Assembly: GCF_001612685.1 (NCBI RefSeq)
Contig: NZ_BDAY01000011.1
Coordinates: 1-64,000, forward strand
Source: Nocardia altamirensis NBRC 108246
Lineage (GTDB): Bacteria; Actinomycetota; Actinomycetes; Mycobacteriales; Mycobacteriaceae
Direction: 5' to 3'
Length of the DNA stretch: 64,000 nt
Shown here: positions 8,948-17,322 of the stretch, piece after piece
Numbering within the stretch: the first letter of the stretch is position 1
Layout of the letters: every line of letters begins with the position of its first letter
Notes under the pieces: model-generated
Database searches by the model: none
The model's input: the letters and a program-made list of their open reading frames with translations, nothing else
What the model was told of the DNA's origin: nothing
Translations under genes and position numbers: made by a program

Positions 8948-9017
8948 CCGCGTTGACGGGAGTTCAATGGTTGCGATGCGCACTCCGGCGTCCGCCATTG
9001 GACTCCCGTCAACGCGG
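8948..9017 (-). terminator. Long-armed hairpin after the YdjM-like gene
   Basis: Arms 8948-8970 and 8995-9017 pair over 23 bp with one G-T type mismatch and a 24-nt loop. The structure starts 5 nt beyond the stop of the minus-strand gene, which is the position of a terminator. A U-tract is missing, so it could instead protect the 3' end of the mRNA. Confidence 0.55.
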
Positions 9018-9021
9018 GGGC

Positions 9022-9738
9022 CTACGGCTGGTGGGTGATTGTGTACCAGAGCACGGCGAGGGTGCCGAGGACGAACAGCGGTGACAGGACCCAGGTTTCG
9101 AGTTTGTTCCCGGTGCGGTCGATGATCGGCAGGCTGGTGCGAAGTTTGAACGGCCAGAACAGCCGGCAGCCGCGGTCGGTGAGGCAGTCGCCGAGCAGGT
9201 GGGTCAGTGCGCCGAGGCCGACGGAGAAGGGCAGCCAGGCGGGTTTGTCGGCGATCCAGTGGTCCATCGCGAAGGTGCCTGCGACCGCGAGCACCACCAC
9301 GGTGCCCCACGCCTCGAATCCGTCGCCGGGCGGGCAGAGGTGCAGTGCGCGTACGGCCAAGGCCAGCAGGAAGAAGACGAGCCCGAGGGTGAACCAGCGG
9401 CCGATCCAGTGCTCGCCCGCCCACGTTCCGTAGGTGACCGCGGCGACGAAGGCGAAGGAGTGGGTGGCGTGCCGGTGTCCGCCGGAGATCCAGGAGATCA
9501 GTTTGCAGAGGTAGTACGAGATGGGTCCGAGCACATGCGCGATCGTTCCGTTCGGGTGGTCGGCGTCCGGGAGGAGCGCGGCGCCCGCCGTGAGGAATGT
9601 CCCGAGCAGGAGGTCGACGGGGCCGAGATGTCCTGTCGCGCCTTGGATTGCCGGGTAGGTCAAGATCGCTACGGGCAGCGCCGCTGCCGCCCCCGACCAG
9701 GCGAAAGCGCCGCTGGTCGCATGTGAATGTCCTAGCAC
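9022..9738 (-). CDS. YdjM/DUF457-family membrane-bound metal-dependent hydrolase
   Basis: This 238-residue membrane protein starts MLGHSHATSGAFAW and has the family's metal-binding patterns: GAALLPDADHPNGTIA (Asp-x-Asp-His), GGHRHATHSFAFV (HRHxTHS) and GLGALTHLLGDCLTDRGCRL (HLLxD). Several hydrophobic helices separate them. This matches the LexA-regulated YdjM family, predicted zinc or metal hydrolases of the inner membrane with unclear substrate. The start is GTG 9738. A TGAAC/GTTCA palindrome lies 5 nt upstream and a strong hairpin follows the stop. Confidence 0.85.
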   Translation of the reverse strand: MLGHSHATSGAFAWSGAAAALPVAILTYPAIQGATGHLGPVDLLLGTFLTAGAALLPDADHPNGTIAHVLGPISYYLCKLISWISGGHRHATHSFAFVAAVTYGTWAGEHWIGRWFTLGLVFFLLALAVRALHLCPPGDGFEAWGTVVVLAVAGTFAMDHWIADKPAWLPFSVGLGALTHLLGDCLTDRGCRLFWPFKLRTSLPIIDRTGNKLETWVLSPLFVLGTLAVLWYTITHQP

Positions 9739-9742
9739 CGAG

Positions 9743-9756
9743 TGAACGTTAGTTCA
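9743..9756. promoter_or_regulatory. TGAAC-N4-GTTCA operator-like palindrome
   Basis: TGAACGTTAGTTCA is a perfect 5-bp inverted repeat with a 4-nt centre, 5 nt before the GTG start of the YdjM-like gene. The position would allow a TetR-like repressor to block transcription or initiation; the regulator is not in the immediate neighbourhood. Confidence 0.4.
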
Positions 9757-10018
9757 GCTCAGCATTGTTCAGCGAATGCTGGTTCAGTGCTGTTGCGGGG
9801 TAGGGGGATCAGGATACGGGCTGGTGGGATGGGCTGTGCGCAAGGCGGAGTCGCTTGAAGCGCTAGGGGAGGGGAGCGGCCGCCACAGGGCATGCGCGCG
9901 GAAGGGGAAGTGTGAGTGGGCATCTCGTGATCGGACGAGAGTTTCCTCGAGTGCGAGGCTCGGGACAAGTGTGGCTCGTGCGTTGGTCGCGGTTAATCAG
10001 TAGAGAAAATACATCTGG

Positions 10019-10055
10019 TTACGTAAACGTGCGTATATATGCATATGAACTCTAT
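10019..10055. promoter_or_regulatory. Unassigned palindromic motif, copy B
   Basis: This segment aligns without gaps to copy A at 8807-8843: both begin TTACGTA, share TGCG, then AT, TA, GCAT, and end CTCTAT. It lies 64 bp beyond the stop of the kinase gene and about 280 bp upstream of the YdjM-like start. The function is unknown. Confidence 0.4.
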
Positions 10056-10119
10056 TGCGGCTGCTCGCGACATCTTCAACCTCTACAAAAGACCGCAAGG
10101 AGCCCAGAGGCCGTGCAGT

Positions 10120-12429
10120 TCAGCGACGGGTCTGAGGATTGACGATGCGGTCCAACGCGTGCAGGTCCGATTCGAGGGTGTAGAACACCCGCAACGCGCC
10201 GACGAAGGCGAACAGCCCACCGACACAGAGCGCCACGATCGAAGCGATCACCGTCTGCTGCTGAATCGGGTTGAGGAACGCCACCCCTGCCGCGACACCG
10301 AACAGCGGTACCGACGCGGCGATACCGAGATACACCCGGCTACGCCGGGCCAGCCGATGCAGCTGTACCGCTTCGCCGGGGGAACTGTGCCCTGCGGCGA
10401 CCAATCCTGGGTAGTACCAACGCAGGACGAAGAACGTCACCGGGAAGTAGGTGTAGACCACTGCCACCGCGGCCGCCACCAGATGCGAGGCAATCAGGTT
10501 GATGAGCAACGTCCCCGACAGGTCGGCGATCTCGTGCAACTTGATCAGGAACACCACCAGCGCGACCGCCCAGCCGGAGAACGCCACGATGGCGATCCGG
10601 TCGCTGACCGCGAGGGTGTCGGCCCGCGCCTTGGCGAGGGTCTGCTCGTCGTAGTGCTGCCCGCGGCGTAAGCCGTTGGGCACCAAGAACACCAGCCTGC
10701 ACCAGTACAGCAGCAACCCGATCCCGACGGGATAGCCGATGGCGGCGACGAGCAGCGCGAGCCGTTGTAGTTGCAGTCGCCCGTCGACGCTGAGTTCGAG
10801 GTCCAGCAGCCTGGTGTTGTGCGCCGAGAGGTACAGCCCGCCGAGCAGCTGCCCGATCGCGCTGGAGAGGGTCACCACCGGCATAGGCCGCATCCGCAGC
10901 CTGCCGCGGACGCTGCGTGATGGCGGGTCGACGAGGTCGCGTGCGGTGCGATCGAGGGTGAGTTCGAGGTGCTGCGCGAGGTCGGCGCCGGAAGCGTAGC
11001 GGTCGTCTCGGTTGGGGGAGAGGCAGGTCAGCAGCGCGTGCCGGAGGATCTGCGGGCAGTCCGCCGGGACGGTGGCCTCCAGGCGCGCGTCGAGCGGCTG
11101 CCGGCGCAGTTCGATCATTCTGGTGAGCGAGGTGTCGGATTCGCCGATGCCGAGCTCGTCGACGAACGGCAGCCTGCCGGTGAGCAGCTCCCACAGCACG
11201 ACGGCGAGCGCGTACAGGTCGCTGCGGGTGTCGAGGTCGGCGGCCGTTGTCGGGATCGTCGGATGGCAGGCTTCGAGCTGTTCGGGTGACATGTAGGCGA
11301 GTGAGCCGCCGAAGTAGGCGACGGGGCTCGCCCCCGGAATGTGGGCGCTGAAGCTGATATTGAAGTCGGCGAGCTTGGGTTGGCCGTCGACGGTGAGCAG
11401 CACGTTGGCGGGTTTGATATCGCGGTGCAGCACGCCGGCGCGGTTGGCGTAGTCCAGTGCGGTGGCGAGTCGGCTGCCGAGCCAGGCGACGGTTTCGGAC
11501 CAGCTGAGCTTGGCGATGTCGGCTCGGGTGCTGGAGGGCTGCGGCGTCAGTACTCCGCCGGAGCTGACGGCGGCGTCGACGGCGTCGAGCAGCAGTTGGC
11601 CGGTGCGCTGTGCGATGGGTGTGCTGCGGACCTTGCGCAGCACACCGAGCAGTGTGCCGCCGGGCACGTACTGCATGTACATCAGTTTCAGGTGCTGTGC
11701 TTCGATCTGGCGCTGGTCGAAGACGCGCACGACGTGTTCGTGATCGAGTTGTGCCAGTGTCTGTGGTTCACTGCCGCGGTCTCGCGAAACCTTCACCGCC
11801 ACAAGTCGTTGCATGGAGCGCTGTCTGGCGAGGAAGACTCGCGCGAACGCGCCTTGGCCGAGCAGGATCAGCAGATCGAAGTCGTCGACGGTGGCGCCGG
11901 GGGCGATGGTGTCGAGTGCGTTGCTTGCGGTGGCGTCGGCGAGCACGGTGGTGCGGAAGTTCTCGGCGGTGTGGTCGCCGGTGCCGAGTTGGTCGGCGAT
12001 CTGCGCCATCTGGGTGGCGAAGTCGTGTTCGTACTCGGTGAGGTCGAGCTCGAGGTCGCCGCTGCGGCTGCGCGCGGTGATCTCTTCGTAGATCAAATCC
12101 GGTGGGAGCGGGGCGATGTCGAGTTCCGGGAACTGTGCTCGGTAGTCGGCGAGGCGCTTGCCTTTGGTGGCTTCGCGCCAGCGGTGCTGCAGGTCGACCT
12201 TGATCAATTCGATCAGCGCGGTGCGGCGCAGCCTGGTTTCGGCAGGCAGGTGTGCCGCCAGATCAGGGGGTTCGTCCTCGTCCTCCCAGGCGTTGTCGAA
12301 CCCCGCGACCAGCCGCGTCAACGCGTTTTGCGTCGCCGCCACCCGATCAGCACCGATGTGCATCTCCATGTGGCCCACCCGATCAAAAATTTCATCCCGA
12401 ACCCCCAACCGAGGATAAACGATCAACAC
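10120..12429 (-). CDS. Membrane-anchored serine/threonine protein kinase
   Basis: The protein of about 769 residues has an N-terminal helical region with GKRLADYRAQFPEL, a segment often found before bacterial kinase domains. A kinase domain follows at about 184-450: glycine loop LLGQGAFARVFLA, VAVKVS Lys near 213, catalytic loop VLHRDIKPANVLL near 335, YMSPEQ in place of APE, and DTRSDLYALAVVLWELLTG. The DFG motif reads DFN (residues 355-357), which is unusual. The C-terminal third has about six hydrophobic helices, so the catalytic domain should be cytoplasmic. GTG 12429 is chosen because the longer frame overlaps the divergent phosphatase-like gene; ATG codons nearer the kinase are alternatives. 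Confidence 0.85.
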   Translation of the reverse strand: MLIVYPRLGVRDEIFDRVGHMEMHIGADRVAATQNALTRLVAGFDNAWEDEDEPPDLAAHLPAETRLRRTALIELIKVDLQHRWREATKGKRLADYRAQFPELDIAPLPPDLIYEEITARSRSGDLELDLTEYEHDFATQMAQIADQLGTGDHTAENFRTTVLADATASNALDTIAPGATVDDFDLLILLGQGAFARVFLARQRSMQRLVAVKVSRDRGSEPQTLAQLDHEHVVRVFDQRQIEAQHLKLMYMQYVPGGTLLGVLRKVRSTPIAQRTGQLLLDAVDAAVSSGGVLTPQPSSTRADIAKLSWSETVAWLGSRLATALDYANRAGVLHRDIKPANVLLTVDGQPKLADFNISFSAHIPGASPVAYFGGSLAYMSPEQLEACHPTIPTTAADLDTRSDLYALAVVLWELLTGRLPFVDELGIGESDTSLTRMIELRRQPLDARLEATVPADCPQILRHALLTCLSPNRDDRYASGADLAQHLELTLDRTARDLVDPPSRSVRGRLRMRPMPVVTLSSAIGQLLGGLYLSAHNTRLLDLELSVDGRLQLQRLALLVAAIGYPVGIGLLLYWCRLVFLVPNGLRRGQHYDEQTLAKARADTLAVSDRIAIVAFSGWAVALVVFLIKLHEIADLSGTLLINLIASHLVAAAVAVVYTYFPVTFFVLRWYYPGLVAAGHSSPGEAVQLHRLARRSRVYLGIAASVPLFGVAAGVAFLNPIQQQTVIASIVALCVGGLFAFVGALRVFYTLESDLHALDRIVNPQTRR

Positions 12430-12600
12430 CCTGGTGAAACGGTATTTTCCCGCGACCGAGGGTTTCGCCGGGCGGCGATGTCTGTGTAATGGCCGGTCGG
12501 TGGGTTGGTGGTCGGTGCGTGCCCCTACTTTTCTGGTGGCGCGGCAGGGGTGGGTCAGTAGTCTTGATCGTCGATCTGGTCCCGTGCTCGAGGAGTGTCC

Positions 12601-13230
12601 ATGCAGGATCTGTACGTGGTGAGTCATCCGCATGCGGAGCACTCCGAGCGTGATCTTGTCGGTGGGTGGTACGACTCGACGCTGACCGAGCGCGGGCGGC
12701 GGGACGCGGGTTCGGTGGCCGAGGAGTTGGCGCGGCGACGGTCCGGTGCGCGGCGGTCGCTGCGGATCACCACGTCCGATCTGAAGCGCTGCGCCGAGAC
12801 CGCGCAGATCATCGCTGCGACGCTGGATGTGCCTGTGGCGGAGGATGTTCGGTTGCGTGAGATCAGCTTCGGTGTGGCCGAGGGGCGTCCGAATGCCTGG
12901 CTTGCGGAGCGGCAGGTGCCGGCTCCCGATGACGATCGGCTGGACCATCGTGGCCCGATTCCTGGTGCGGAGACCCGGCGGGAGGTGGCGAGCCGGGTGG
13001 GTGCGTGTGTCGGTGAGCTGATGGCCGATATCGAGCACGATCATGTGGTCGTCACCCATGGTTACGCGCTGACGTTCGTGGTCACCGCGTGGCTGCGGAT
13101 TCCGGTGGAGGCGTCGGGGTTCGTGGCGTTCACGACCAGTCCGGGTGCGATCACGCATCTTCGGTGGGACGACTACTGGCGCAACCGTGCCGTGGTGAGT
13201 CTGGCCGACGACGTGCATCTGCGGAAGTAA
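12601..13230 (+). CDS. Histidine phosphatase (phosphoglycerate mutase-like) protein with altered RHG motif
   Basis: The 209-residue protein has the phosphoglycerate mutase-like fold: first motif YVVSHPHAEHSE, then RRSLRITTSDLKRCAETAQI, the acidic EISFGVAEGRP segment and the second catalytic His in HVVVTHGYALTF. The usual R-H-G triplet is S-H-P, keeping the phospho-accepting His but losing the Arg phosphate clamp, a variant I associate with actinobacterial members. AGGAG at 12591-12595 sets the ATG at 12601. It is divergent from the kinase across 171 bp; a functional link is only inferred. Confidence 0.82.
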   Translation: MQDLYVVSHPHAEHSERDLVGGWYDSTLTERGRRDAGSVAEELARRRSGARRSLRITTSDLKRCAETAQIIAATLDVPVAEDVRLREISFGVAEGRPNAWLAERQVPAPDDDRLDHRGPIPGAETRREVASRVGACVGELMADIEHDHVVVTHGYALTFVVTAWLRIPVEASGFVAFTTSPGAITHLRWDDYWRNRAVVSLADDVHLRK

Positions 13231-13232
13231 TA

Positions 13233-13294
13233 CGCAACTAAGTGTTGCGCATCGAGGCAATGCCGACTACCGTCACACGCAACAAGTTGTTGCG
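13233..13294. promoter_or_regulatory. Twin 17-bp palindromes, probable ArsR operators
   Basis: CGCAACTAAGTGTTGCG (13233-13249) and CGCAACAAGTTGTTGCG (13278-13294) share 14 of 17 bases and have centres 45 bp apart. The second is a perfect palindrome (8-bp arms) ending 14 nt before the SRPBCC start. ArsR-type regulators bind such sites near their own operons, and an ArsR gene is the second gene here, so autoregulation is inferred. Confidence 0.65.
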
Positions 13295-13308
13295 AATAGG
13301 AGGTCGAC

Positions 13309-13773
13309 ATGGAGTACGGAACGATCGAACGCTCGATGTACATCGAAGCCACGCCCGACGTGGTCTACGAGGTGGTGAGCAGCCCCGAGCACATCAAGGA
13401 ATGGTTCCCGGACGACGCCGTGCTCGACGCGGCGCCCGGCGGCGTCGGTGAATTCGTCTGGGGGGACAGGTCTTCGCCCGACGTGTACATCGTGCCGCTG
13501 ACCGTCGTCGATGCGAGCCCGCCCCGGCTGTTCTCCTTCCGCTGGGGTCATCCCGCCGACGAAGTCGCCGTGCCCGCCAACTCGTTGCTCGTGGAATTCG
13601 AGATGGTCCCGTCGGGGACCGGCACGACGCTGCGGATGACCGAAAGCGGATTCCGCGAACGCGGTTGGGAGATTGCCACTCTCGAACACCACTACAACGA
13701 CCACATCGACGGTTGGGACAAGCACCTGCCGGATCTGGTCGCCTATGTCGGCAAGTTGGTCGCGAGCAAATGA
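13309..13773 (+). CDS. SRPBCC (AHSA1-like) domain protein
   Basis: The 154-residue protein begins ERSMYIEATPDVVYEVVSSP, then HIKEWFPD, and ends with HHYNDHIDGWDKHLPDL, the standard START-like AHSA1/SRPBCC profile. The fold binds hydrophobic ligands; the ligand is unknown. AGGAGG at 13299-13304 is an ideal ribosome-binding site. Its stop overlaps the ArsR start by 4 nt (ATGA), so the two are translationally coupled. The pairing of an ArsR regulator with AHSA1-like proteins is a common actinobacterial arrangement. Confidence 0.85.
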   Translation: MEYGTIERSMYIEATPDVVYEVVSSPEHIKEWFPDDAVLDAAPGGVGEFVWGDRSSPDVYIVPLTVVDASPPRLFSFRWGHPADEVAVPANSLLVEFEMVPSGTGTTLRMTESGFRERGWEIATLEHHYNDHIDGWDKHLPDLVAYVGKLVASK

Positions 13774-14108
13774 CCGGCATCGTCGACGACGACCTGTGGT
13801 CGGCGATCGGAGATCCGACCAGGCGCCGCATGCTCGATCTGCTGCTGGCTGACGGCGAGGGGACAGCGACCACGCTCAGCGAGCGACTACCGGTCACTCG
13901 GCAAGCCGTCGCGCGACATCTCAGTGTCCTCGATCGGGTCGGGCTCGTGCACGGCACTCCCGCGGGACGGGAACGGCGCTATCGCATCGACGACGCGCAA
14001 TTGGCCCGCGCGGTAGCGCAACTGAACGCGGTGGGGTCGACCTGGGATGCCAGGTTGCAGCGCATCAAGCGGATTGCCGAAGCGATCCAGCACAGCAAGA
14101 AGAAGTAG
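13770..14108 (+). CDS. ArsR-family winged-helix regulator
   Basis: The 112-residue protein has the family pattern: LWSAIGDPTRRRMLDLLLAD, LSERLPVTRQAVARHLSVLD (recognition helix) and VGLVHGTPAGRERRYRID (wing). It has no visible Cys metal site, as in the subgroup paired with SRPBCC proteins. The ATG at 13770 overlaps the upstream stop by 4 nt. It probably binds the twin palindromes at 13233-13294 and represses its own operon. Confidence 0.9.
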   Translation: MTGIVDDDLWSAIGDPTRRRMLDLLLADGEGTATTLSERLPVTRQAVARHLSVLDRVGLVHGTPAGRERRYRIDDAQLARAVAQLNAVGSTWDARLQRIKRIAEAIQHSKKK

Positions 14109-14127
14109 CCGAGAAGAGGAATTCGCA

Positions 14128-14568
14128 ATGGTAGATATTTTGCACAGGGTCGGGATCAAGTCCTCGGTCGATGAGGTCTATTCGGCCTTGGCGACTGTCG
14201 ACGGACTGTCCGGCTGGTGGACCGACCAGACGCAAGGCGACTCGAATGCCGGGGGAGTCGTGCAGTTCCGTTTCAAGGCGGACGGCTTCGATATGAAGGT
14301 GACCGACCTGCAGCCGGGCAAGCAGGTGCAGTGGGAGGTCGTCGGCGGGCCGCCGGAATGGATCGGCACCGAGGTGGTGTTCGACCTGAAGCAGGACGGC
14401 GAGTACGCGATCGTCCTGTTCAAGCATCAGGGCTGGAAGGAACCCGTCGAGTTCATGCACCACTGCACCACCAAGTGGGGCGTGTTCCTGATGAGCCTCA
14501 AGTCGATGGTCGAAACCGGTACGGGGGCACCGTATCCGCGCGATGTCCATATCGACAACTGGGGCTAA
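14128..14568 (+). CDS. SRPBCC domain protein
   Basis: The 146-residue protein starts MVDILHRVGIKSSVDEVYSA and continues GLSGWWTDQTQGDSNAGGVV, then DLQPGKQVQWEVVGGPPEW, a polyketide cyclase/AHSA1-like SRPBCC layout. It lies 19 nt after the ArsR gene with AGAGGA at 14115-14120 as ribosome-binding site, and a strong terminator follows. It is the third gene of the ArsR operon and shares only fold-level similarity with the first. Confidence 0.82.
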   Translation: MVDILHRVGIKSSVDEVYSALATVDGLSGWWTDQTQGDSNAGGVVQFRFKADGFDMKVTDLQPGKQVQWEVVGGPPEWIGTEVVFDLKQDGEYAIVLFKHQGWKEPVEFMHHCTTKWGVFLMSLKSMVETGTGAPYPRDVHIDNWG

Positions 14569-14575
14569 GGGAGTG

Positions 14576-14609
14576 CGTGGCCCGTCCGGTGTCAGCCGGA
14601 CGGGCCACG
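14576..14609 (+). terminator. Terminator of the SRPBCC-ArsR operon
   Basis: A perfect stem pairs 14576-14589 with 14596-14609 (CGTGGCCCGTCCGG and its complement) around a 6-nt loop, 8 nt past the stop of the last operon gene. No long U-run follows, as is common in high-G+C actinobacteria. Confidence 0.8.
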
Positions 14610-14801
14610 TTCAACTGGCGAGGGTGTCTCGACAATGCTGTAGATGGCTTGGCGGCCAACATGATTCAACACCATTGACTCGTCTTCGGTTGTTACGGAA
14701 CACAAGTGGGAAGAAGATGCGCCGCTACCTCGCTGTTACGCTCCGAGCGCCCGGGTACGAGCCGGGGAATGGACCCCGGCACCCGGCGTGATGAGGAGGC
14801 C

Positions 14802-15398
14802 ATGATGCGAGGTTCTATTCTTCCAAAGTTCTGTTCCTCCAACGAATCCCGTGAAACAAATGTACGCCGGACGGTGGCTGCCGGTGCGATGTCCGCCATT
14901 TTCGCGGCGGGTCTCGTGAGCGGTCTCGCCACAGCACCGGCGCAGGCCGCACCCGGCGACCTGACCTGCCGGGGGACCGCAACAGTCAACTTCAAACCAG
15001 GCATCACCTACGGTTCCGCGCCAACCACCATCTCCGGTAGCGCCAAGCTCGGCGTCGCCGCCGACCCGGCCGCCCCGTGCACCTCGACCACCGGTAAGAC
15101 CATGACCGGCGGCACCTTCACCCTCGACCCGGTCAACACCAACGCCAGCTGCGCGGCAACCAACGCCCGCGGCACCGGCACCATCGCCTGGAACAACGGC
15201 AACCCCGCCAGCAAGGTCACCTGGACCGTGAACTTCGCGATCTTCCCGCCCCAGCGTTCCTTCGTCGTCAAAGTCGTCTCCGGCCCGCTGGCCGGTGACA
15301 CCGCCACCCTCGACGTCACCCCGGCCAGTCAAACAGGGGACTGCTCGGCCGGCCTCACCCAACTGGTTGCCGACAACATGACCGCCACCTTCCGGTAG
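14802..15398 (+). CDS. Secreted hypothetical protein
   Basis: The 198-residue product has a basic N-terminus (VRRTVAAG) and a hydrophobic stretch ending ATAPAQA before APGDLTCRGT, a clear signal-peptidase I site near residue 50. The mature part is rich in Thr, Gly and Asn with four widely spaced Cys, suggesting two disulphides and a beta-rich exported domain. No family is recognised. GAGGAGG just upstream supports ATG 14802; ATG 14805 is equally possible. It is flanked by strong terminators, so it is probably transcribed alone. Confidence 0.75.
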   Translation: MMRGSILPKFCSSNESRETNVRRTVAAGAMSAIFAAGLVSGLATAPAQAAPGDLTCRGTATVNFKPGITYGSAPTTISGSAKLGVAADPAAPCTSTTGKTMTGGTFTLDPVNTNASCAATNARGTGTIAWNNGNPASKVTWTVNFAIFPPQRSFVVKVVSGPLAGDTATLDVTPASQTGDCSAGLTQLVADNMTATFR

Positions 15399-15406
15399 CA
15401 CCGCGT

Positions 15407-15444
15407 CGGTTCGGCCATCGGATACGCAGCCGATGGCCGAACCG
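15407..15444. terminator. Bidirectional terminator hairpin
   Basis: CGGTTCGGCCATCGG (15407-15421) pairs perfectly with 15430-15444 around an 8-nt loop. It lies between the convergent secreted-protein gene and the decarboxylase gene, 8 nt from each stop, and can serve both. Confidence 0.8.
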
Positions 15445-15452
15445 CCTTTCGG

Positions 15453-17063
15453 CTACGGGCCGAACTGGGCCACGGGTGTGGTTCGCACGTTGATGAGGGT
15501 GGGTCGGTCGCGGTCGGTGATACCGACCTTCAGCATGTCGGCCAGCTCGTCGGTGCTGCCTGCCTCGTGGGTGTCGACCCCGTATCCGTTGGCGATGGAC
15601 ACGATGTCGAGGGGAGGCAGATCCAAACCCGGCACACCCGCGGTTTTCTCGTAGCCCGCGAACAGCTTGAGGATGCCGTACTCGGCGTTGGACGCGACCA
15701 CGATGGTGACCGGGATCCGGTACTGCGCGGCGGTCGACAGCGCACTGATCGCATAGTGCATCGACCCGTCGCCCATGGCGGCGATGACCGGGCGGTCGGG
15801 AGCAGCCAGCTGTGCACCGAGTGCGGCGGGCAATCCCCAGCCGAGGCCGTCACCTCGGCCGAACAAATGCGACAGTGGTGCGCTCGAGTGCAGGTATTGG
15901 GGCAGCACCGCTTCGTTGCTGCCCGCCTCGCTGACATACAGCGCGTCGGCAGGCGCAACCCGACCGACGGTGCCCCACAACGCCTCCGGGCTCATCGGCG
16001 CCGTCTCCAGTGTCACCGCAGGCGGCTGGGGCCGAGCAGGCGGTCGCGGCCGGTCGGTGACAGTGACATGGGCGAGGATCGCGGCGACGGCGGCGGTCGC
16101 GTCGGTCACGTACGCATCGCCGATCGGCGCGCGAGCGGCCTCGTCGGGATCGTTGGTGAAATGGATGAGCTCGGTGCCCTTCGGCAGGTACGGCCCAGGC
16201 ATGTACGGGTAGTAGCGGAACACCGCGGAGCCGATGACGACGACCAGGTCGTGGCCTTCGAGCCGCTCGGTGACCCAGGCGCGACCGGGTAGGAGCGGGC
16301 CGCGGTACTGCGGATGGTCGCTGGGGAATCCCGGCGTCCCGGCCAGCGGCGCGTTCCACACGACGGCGTTGATGCGTTCGGCCAGCGCGATCACCGAGTC
16401 CCACGCGTTCGACTGATCGACCTCCATTCCCACCACCAGCGCCGGGTTCTTCGCCGCGTTGATCCGCGCGGCCAGTTCACGAGCGAGTGCGTCGGGAAAG
16501 CCCGTGGCGTGCACAACTCTTCGCCTGGCGACCACCGTGGTGTCGGCGACCTGCTCGTCGGTCAACTCGACGTCCATGTCGTCCATCGGCAGCGACACGT
16601 AGACCGGTCCGGTCGGCGGGGTCTGCGCCAGATGAATCGCGTGGGCCAGGACGGCGGGGGTCTCGCTGGCGATGGCGGGTTCGGCGGACCATTTGACGAA
16701 CGGTTTGGGCACGGTGGTCGGGTCGATATTGGTCAGGAGGTTGTTCTGGTTCTGCATGATCCGCCGCTGATTTCCGGCGGTGACAATCAGCGGCGACTTG
16801 TTCATGTACGCGTTGTACAGGGCGCCTTGGGCATTACCGCTGCCCGGTGCGGTGTGCAGATTGACCAGCACCGGTCGACCGCTGATCTGTGCGTAGCCGT
16901 CGGCCATTCCCACCGGCACCATTTCCTGCAGGCCGAGGAAGTACCGCATATCGTCCGGAAAGTCTTGCAGGAGACTCAATTCCGACGATCCCGGATTTCC
17001 GAACCAGGTCGTTATGCCGTGCGCGCGAAACAGGTCGAGCGTTGCTTCCCTGACAGTGGTCAT
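15453..17063 (-). CDS. mdlC: Benzoylformate decarboxylase-like ThDP enzyme
   Basis: The 536-residue protein has the three-domain thiamine-diphosphate architecture. The N-terminal domain has FGNPGSSELSLLQDFP and LQEMVPVGMADGYA, with the cofactor Glu. The middle domain has DLVVVIGSAVFRYYPY. The C-terminal ThDP domain has AAMGDGSMHYAISALSTAAQ followed by VASNAEYGILKLF. GDGS with this spacing and the ISAL-TAAQY-IP block match benzoylformate decarboxylases, which turn benzoylformate into benzaldehyde and CO2 in mandelate-type degradation. GAGGAG upstream supports ATG 17063. The specificity is inferred from family resemblance. Confidence 0.82.
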   Translation of the reverse strand: MTTVREATLDLFRAHGITTWFGNPGSSELSLLQDFPDDMRYFLGLQEMVPVGMADGYAQISGRPVLVNLHTAPGSGNAQGALYNAYMNKSPLIVTAGNQRRIMQNQNNLLTNIDPTTVPKPFVKWSAEPAIASETPAVLAHAIHLAQTPPTGPVYVSLPMDDMDVELTDEQVADTTVVARRRVVHATGFPDALARELAARINAAKNPALVVGMEVDQSNAWDSVIALAERINAVVWNAPLAGTPGFPSDHPQYRGPLLPGRAWVTERLEGHDLVVVIGSAVFRYYPYMPGPYLPKGTELIHFTNDPDEAARAPIGDAYVTDATAAVAAILAHVTVTDRPRPPARPQPPAVTLETAPMSPEALWGTVGRVAPADALYVSEAGSNEAVLPQYLHSSAPLSHLFGRGDGLGWGLPAALGAQLAAPDRPVIAAMGDGSMHYAISALSTAAQYRIPVTIVVASNAEYGILKLFAGYEKTAGVPGLDLPPLDIVSIANGYGVDTHEAGSTDELADMLKVGITDRDRPTLINVRTTPVAQFGP

Positions 17064-17322
17064 ATCGGCTCCTCGTTGTTGTGGGTCTGCCACCACTACA
17101 GCGATCCCTGACCACTCGAGGACTACTGCCTGACGATCAGCATTCGCTCGATTACCAGTGTTCGTCGCGAGCCTCGAACTGAACCGGAGCTATTTTATAG
17201 CGAATATGTGCGAGTGGGTCGCATTCGTACGAGATCCGATATCGACCGGTGAATGCCCGCCATTTCCCTCTGGTGTCGCGGGGGTCAGCGTCACGTGCCC
17301 GCGGTGATCCGCTGAGGAACCG

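Larger units (their letters stand above)
9739..10119. other. 381-bp gap without a convincing gene
   Basis: The stretch between the YdjM-like gene and the kinase holds the palindrome at 9743-9756, two further GTTCAG copies (about 9765-9800) and motif copy B at 10019-10055. Open frames here are short, rich in Cys, Arg and Gly, and unlike neighbouring genes, so I call none. Confidence 0.6.

Noticed and set aside
12430-13260. N-terminal extension of the membrane kinase
   Set aside because: It runs through the divergent phosphatase-like gene and reads as an Arg/His/Pro-rich shadow.
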